The notes beneath the pieces are model-generated. The model saw only the letters and a program-made list of their open reading frames with translations. It did not search any database and was not told where the DNA came from. DNA of 64,000 bases from Trileptium ribeirensis (taxonomy: Eukaryota > Nematoda > Enoplea > Enoplida > Thoracostomopsidae). The translations under genes and the position numbers were made by a program. Within the stretch, counting starts at the first letter, position 1, and every line of letters begins with the position of its first letter. Positions 58,966 to 64,000 of the stretch are shown here, piece after piece. The DNA lies in NCBI GenBank assembly GCA_030248225.1, contig JASANE010011842.1, forward strand, positions 62,001 through 126,000, given 5' to 3'.

Positions 58966-59985
58966 TGCAGCCAGCAACGGAATTAACTGCACAGAAACGT
59001 GCGCGCACGCTCGCATTGCGTTTAACTGCACTTGCGTGCATGTTCCTTTTCCATGCATCTGCCGTTAACTCTATCCTGGACTGTATAATTATTTTGTACT
59101 TTTTTTACAAAACTAATCTCCAGGTTAACAACGACAGTTTTTGACAGCAAGATGTTGGTAGTGATGCCCGCTAACCGGTACAGACGAGGACTAGTCCAGA
59201 AGGATTAAATCCCGTGCTCACAAAGTTGTTGTTTAATCTTAATCTATAATGTTGCAATAACGTTTTTCTAAACATAATGTAAAGGTAAATCTTTTTCTAA
59301 ATAAGCCTCAACAAATTTGCCGCACTGTTGGATAAAAAATTGCGTTTAACTGAAAATAGACTATTACATCACTAATTATATGCTTAAATGCTCAGCAAAA
59401 CCTTCCTCTGCGTTATTTCTAATGATTTCTAGAAAAAATTTTGACGTGAAACATAAACAGTATAGAATGATTGACAATGAAGAGTTTTGATTGATACAGT
59501 GTTGAGTTAAAATAGGATTGCAATTTAGTTTATCTTTTGTAATTTCTGAATATAGATTTAGAATCATTGCAGTGTCATCGAAAATTTTTAATTTGCATGT
59601 TTGAAGCCGTTAACAGTGTGTTTACAGGACGTGGTACCAATAATTGTGTGAATGCTAATACATAAAATGAATATTGTAATAGCTTATTTTGTCATGTATT
59701 CCGGTGTGTATACAGTTTGGTTTTCCAATGTTTGTCCAAACCACACATGTCCGTCTTCGGTGTTGTCAGCTTGAACACAATTTAACTGTAGGATTTTTTA
59801 AAACATAGTTTGTTTGGGACTTTTGCCGGGTATCGCCCATTATTAGATTTCGGAAGATAGCCCAAAACAAACATGGGTTTATCACCTTCAGCGCGATACA
59901 TATTGAGGTACGTCTCTCGAGATCACAACATCTTTTATTCTGATTCGGTAGCAATAAATTAGCTGTTTATTTGCAATGAATTAGA
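58966..59985. other. Downstream of last recognised MEX3 exon
   Basis: Either 3' untranslated region or intron. AATAAA occurs at about 59955 but no closer strong signal is evident after the stop. No RING-type cysteine pattern can be read in any plus frame. Confidence 0.4.
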
Positions 59986-60450
59986 AAATCAAAACGCAGC
60001 CAGATGCGCTGCAGTGACAGTTCAATGAGCAACTGGATGACATTCTTGTTTATAAATATTTTGATTTAGCGACGCTGACGAAGGTCTTTCATGTGCGTCC
60101 TTGGACCATGCTTACTTCGATCCATTGTTGTGTGCTCACGAAATCAAAACGCAGCCAGATGCGCTGCAGTGACAGTTCAATGAGCAACTGGATGACATTC
60201 TTGTTTATAAATATTTTGATTTAGCGACGCTGACGATGGTCTTTCATGTGCGTCCTTGGACCATGCTTACTTCGATCCATTGTTGTGTGCTCACGAAATC
60301 AAAACGCAGCCAGATGCGCTGCAGTGACAGTTCAATGAGCAACTGGATGACATTCTTGTTTATAAATATTTTGATTTAGCGACGCTGACGAAGGTCTTTC
60401 ATGTGCGTCCTTGGACCATGCTTACTTCGATCCATTGTTGTGTGCTCACG
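59986..60450. repeat. Three near-identical 155-bp tandem units
   Basis: Units at 59986-60140, 60141-60295 and 60296-60450 each start AAATCAAAACGCAGCCAGAT and end TTGTTGTGTGCTCACG. The only difference I see within them is one base (GACGAAGG against GACGATGG in unit 2). The unit is not a multiple of three and no gene is recognised in it. The near-identity implies very recent duplication, or an assembly artefact. Confidence 0.93.
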
Positions 60451-60579
60451 GTCTTCTTGGTTCTATATGGTCAGACCTGGAAAATCCACGCGAACTGCCA
60501 ACACCGACAGCTGTTCCAAAGAATAGTTCAGGTATATTTGGGTTGAAGCATGATTTTTTAAAGCATCATACCTAATTTT

Positions 60580-61833
60580 CACGGAGTAACCGGAATTCCA
60601 ATTCGCGAAAATAATCGTGTTCCGGTTCCGGCAAAAGGCAAAAACCATAAATTCCGGTTTAAAATTTTCCACATTTTTGCTTCATCTCTTGTCCAAACAT
60701 ATTTAATTTAAAGGTTCATGATGATGATCAAATTCCAATACAATCAAACAAAATAAAAGATTAGCTCAGCAAATTGGGTAGGTACGTAGAGACGTAAGTA
60801 GGACACATTGCAGTATGAATTTTTATCATAACCTTGCAGGAGTTTGCTAACAAGACAAAGGCAGTTCGATTCTCGTAGCAGCAATTTTACACATTCAGAA
60901 GTCTTCGGGGTATGTCAGAATTATACCGGTCCAGCTCCGTAACAAAGTGGATTATTTAGAAATGCTTAGCTATAAGCTTGGCTAACATAAATTGCGTCAA
61001 TCACCCGCTAGTGCGCTTGTAAACTTTGTAAACCAGTCTACATTGATGTAAAATAACTGCGTTCTTGCCAATGAACTGTATTTATTGAAACTGTGAGAGC
61101 AGTATAACAGTTTTTTCATTTGTAGCTTTCTGATCAGAAAGTTATCATTATTATCTAGCTGATGGGCACTCAAAGCACTAGCCTGCTGGCTAGTCCAAAC
61201 CTAGGAAATTATAGCCGGGAGCCCCCGGCTCACCTGCCGAGGGCCCCGGATTTAGCCGGGGGGGCCAATTTTTTTGCCGGATTTTGTCGCGTTTATACGT
61301 AAATTTTTCTGAAGCAGGGGGCTTTGAGCCGGGGGCAGCCGAAAAAGCCGGCTCCCCACTTTGGACTAGCCAGAGCCTAATGTCCCTGACCATTGATCAT
61401 AAAATTATAGAATACTTTTCTTTATTTTCTCTTGGAACCATATCCTACAGAATAACATGTAACAAAGATATGTGTAGTAAAGGGAGGCGATTAGAGACAG
61501 AGCCAAACTGTTAAGTCTACGCTCCATGTAAGCTTTTTTAGTTACAATCACAATCTGTTTGACGCAGTTTAGGCAAGGCAGTGCAAGGCGTTTTTTGCTC
61601 TGGGGTTCCAAAACCCCGACATTTTGAACCATTATTAACTTTCTGAGTCTCTTCAAAGTTCCAGAGAAGCAATAATACAATCGCAGTATATTAAGTTTAA
61701 TGTAAAAGTTATTTTTAATACATATAAATCCACTGTACATTCATTTCTTCCTTCGTCTGTTTTACTATAAGTTTCAAGAACTAGGTTCCAGGCTCCGAAT
61801 CGGGTTTAAATGGGCGGTTCCGGTTATTCCCTG
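60580..61833 (-). mobile_element. hAT-type element copy 5, with a nested miniature element
   Basis: It starts CACGGAGTAACCGGAATTCC (one base off the family end) and ends GGTTCCGGTTATTCCCTG. Flanks CTAATTTT and CTAATCCC may be a decayed 8-bp duplication. Both CCGGAA arrays are shortened. A GC-rich insert at 61186-61375 interrupts it. This copy is intermediate in age. Confidence 0.83.
61186..61375. mobile_element. GC-rich miniature element nested in hAT copy 5
   Basis: The ends are CTGGCTAGTCCAAAC and CTTTGGACTAGCCAG, a 14-bp inverted repeat CTGGCTAGTCCAAA. The surrounding hAT family should read GCTAGCCTAAACAGTG, and here that is split as CTAGCCTG and AGCCTAATG, suggesting a short duplication containing AGCCT. 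The body is rich in GCCGGG/CCCCCGGCT. No coding. Confidence 0.8.
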
Positions 61834-62879
61834 CTAATCCCATCACGTCCTTAAACGGGGTTGGGCAACGGCTGGCTTTATATATATTTAACGTGTATTT
61901 GAATTCTGAGTGTATTAGAGCAAAATGAGTATAGCAAAGAATTTTCAGTGGGCCATATAGTGGTAAATTCCGACGACGGCCGTTTCTGAATTTTTGTGAT
62001 GTGACATGCACAACTGAACTTCGGCTGAATGAGATGACTCACGCGATAACTCATTCGAATTTATGCCCTGCGAAAACTGATACCAATTCCTGCCGTCCGT
62101 AAAAGTGGGCCAATTGGGATTGGATCGAATCAAAGACAGGTCCAACAAAACTGGGTCCTAAGTCAAATTAAGCTCATTTTGTATAGTAGAAAGAGCTATA
62201 GTGCTTTGACAAATGTATTTTAGGAAGCAGGATTTGGGTCAAAGGGGGTTACTAAATGTGTCTATTGGATGCTTTACTTGGGGGCTATCTCCACTGGAGG
62301 TCAATCGGCGTATTTTGTAGAGCAATTCATCCTCTAGGTTATTTGCGCTGCAGGGTTGGGCCAAAAAGGTTTTTTGAGTGGGCTCATGAGACCCAAAATA
62401 CACGCAAACGGTAATAGCTCAGTCATCGCGCGAGGTATATTCGCAACCATTCGAGCTCTATGGGTGTTTTGGTCTCATTTCGTAGAGCAATCCATCCTGT
62501 GTGTAGTTACAGAGTGGGAGTCGCTAAATACGAACCAGCGGCTATATCTTCGAAACTATTCAACCAATGCCGCGGGTATTCAGCTAATTTTGTGAGTTCC
62601 TGCTCAATGTTGAATGTTTTGTACATCTCGAAATTACATATTCAACACTAAGAATTAATCACGTTGGCGATGACACAAGCTATTAGATAATATGAGTATT
62701 ACATTTAAAATACAAAGGTAAGTGCGTAAAAACGGATGTAATTGCGTCAGTATTCGTCCCCTCGAACACGGTTCATCAAATCGCTTACTTTAAAAGTACC
62801 GCAGTCATGTTTTGTTCCAAACTGCTTTTAGTTTTTGTCTAAAAGTATCATAGAACCAAAAATATTTTCAGTGATGATA
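61834..62879. other. Unassigned, with a possible old repeat
   Basis: No gene seen. 62165-62520 has phrases (TTTTGGTCTCATTTCGTAGA, GGGTTGGGCCAAAAAGG, GGGCTCATGAGACC) that echo 54310-54550 in places and partly in inverted order. The relation is too weak to define a family. Confidence 0.35.
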
Positions 62880-63105
62880 ATCGGATAGTTGTCAGAACGT
62901 TCGTAGTGAAACGTAGTTCCGTCTGTGTGTGTGAACGGCCATAACTCGGGAACGCCTTAACCGATTTTCATGATCTTGGGCTCATTCGAATCGGCATAGT
63001 CGATTTACCGTGTACATCCCCGAGCGTTTTTTTTGATATGGGGTCTGGGTTAGGGGTCAAAATAGGGTTTTGTCCCCATTTTATGCCATTTTAGTACCCT
63101 TCACG
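62880..63105 (+). repeat. Repeat family C fragment, cut by hAT copy 6
   Basis: It matches the left part of family C (TTCCGTCTGTGTGTGTGAAC, TTAACCGATTTTCATGATC, CCATTTTAGTACCCTTCACG) and stops exactly where the next hAT element begins. In other copies the sequence continues with GAAGCAAG. Confidence 0.75.
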
Positions 63106-64000
63106 CAGGGAGTAACCGGAATTCCGGTTCCGGCGAAAATCGTGTTCCGGTTGCGGTTCCGGCAAAGGGCAAAAACCATACCGGAACCGGAATTCCGGTT
63201 TAAAATTGTTGTTTGAAATTTTACACGTTTTTTACTTCATCCTGTAATCCAAACATATGTAATATATATTATACAATGATCAAGCTCCAATACAACCAAG
63301 CAAAAGAAAAGATTAACTAACCAATTTGCCGTGTGAAACGTAAGTAGGGCACATAATTTGATCAGGAATTTTTCATAATAATCTGCAGGAGTTTGTTAAA
63401 TCAAAGCCAGGTCGATGCTTGTGGCAGCTATTTTACACATCCAGAAGTCTGTGGGATACAGTTTGAATTAAACCGGTCCAACTCGGTAACAGAGTATGGC
63501 TTACGCAGAAGTACTTAGGGTATGCTTGGCTAACATAAATTGCGTCAAGCACCCGCCAGTGCGCTTGTGAACCAGGTAAACCAGTCTAAATTGAAGTAAA
63601 CTAACGTTATCTGCAACGCAGCTAGAAACTGATTTCTTGGCAATGAACTGTATTTATTGAAACTGTGCAAGCAGCATCACAGTGTGTCTCATTTGTAGCA
63701 TTCTGATTAGACAGTTATTATCATTATGATCTAACTAACGGGCACTGTTTGTCCAACGCTAGCCTAAACAGTGTCTCTGACCACTGATCAGAAAATTATC
63801 TTCTGTCTATCATTTTCTCTTAGAATCATATAAACCAATAATTTTAAGTTTCCTACAGAAGAACATGCAACAAACGTATGTGCAGTAAAGGGAGGCGACT
63901 GGAGACTGAGCGAAAGTGTGTATTCTACGCTCCAAGCTTTGTAAGCACATTCGATTTGACGCAGTATACGCAATGGTGTATAGTGGAAGACATTTTTTGC
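63106..64000 (-). mobile_element. hAT-type element copy 6, runs off the window
   Basis: It starts CAGGGAGTAACCGGAATTCC and follows copies 2 and 3 closely through the inner region, ending at the window border about 290 bp short of the expected end. It lies in a family C copy (after CCCTTCACG). High identity to copies 1-3 suggests the same recent burst. The duplicated target cannot be checked. Confidence 0.9.

Noticed and set aside
1..64000. CRISPR array, bacterial operons or phage
   Set aside because: No spacer-repeat pattern or bacterial gene structure; introns and LINEs show an animal genome.

Overview
The window is from a eukaryotic, almost certainly invertebrate animal genome. Coding sequence is sparse and split by spliceosomal introns. 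Most of the DNA consists of CR1/L2-type LINEs, a Ty3/Gypsy element, hAT-type non-autonomous transposons, tandem repeats and AT-rich filler. CR1-like LINEs with a zinc-finger ORF1 and a CsRn1-like Gypsy element occur in flatworms, arthropods and other invertebrates. I cannot name the phylum from sequence alone.

The only host gene I recognise with confidence is a MEX3-family RNA-binding protein on the + strand. Five exons assemble in phase: 28324-28501, 44990-45168, 46866-47024, 51958-52602 and 58390-58965. They encode about 578 residues with two complete KH domains (GxxG loops GRQG and GPKG). Intron 4 starts with a strong GC donor, so it is probably a GC-AG intron, and it contains a possible 54-nt in-frame cassette exon. 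No C-terminal RING finger is visible, but a possible donor near the end of exon 5 leaves room for one beyond the window. A compact 100-residue ORF with its own polyadenylation signal lies antisense in intron 2.

Layout. 0.6-4.4 kb: nearly complete LINE (A), minus strand. 4.5-5.7 kb: intact 1.2-kb hAT-type element. 7.2-8.3 kb: 5'-truncated L2-type LINE (C). 8.7-9.1 kb: long palindrome. 12.4-14.4 kb: repeat family B interrupted by LINE D. 15.4-18.6 kb: decayed Gypsy element interrupted by LINE E. 18.7-19.1 kb: pogo/CENP-B-type transposase fragment. 19.2-25.5 kb: nearly full LINE (B) with two hAT elements inserted in its ORF2. 25.8-26.8 kb: family C repeats. 28.3-59.0 kb: the MEX3 gene, whose introns hold families C, D and E, a second hAT-like element, LINE F and more hAT copies. 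59.9-60.5 kb: a fresh 155-bp triplication. 60.6-64 kb: two more hAT copies.

All recognisable LINE fragments lie on the minus strand, opposite to MEX3. The best candidates for unusual biology are the palindrome, the GC-AG intron with its possible cassette exon, the nested antisense ORF, and the hAT family that carries arrays of CCGGAA hexamers at both ends. Everything is inferred by reading; no alignment or database search was run.
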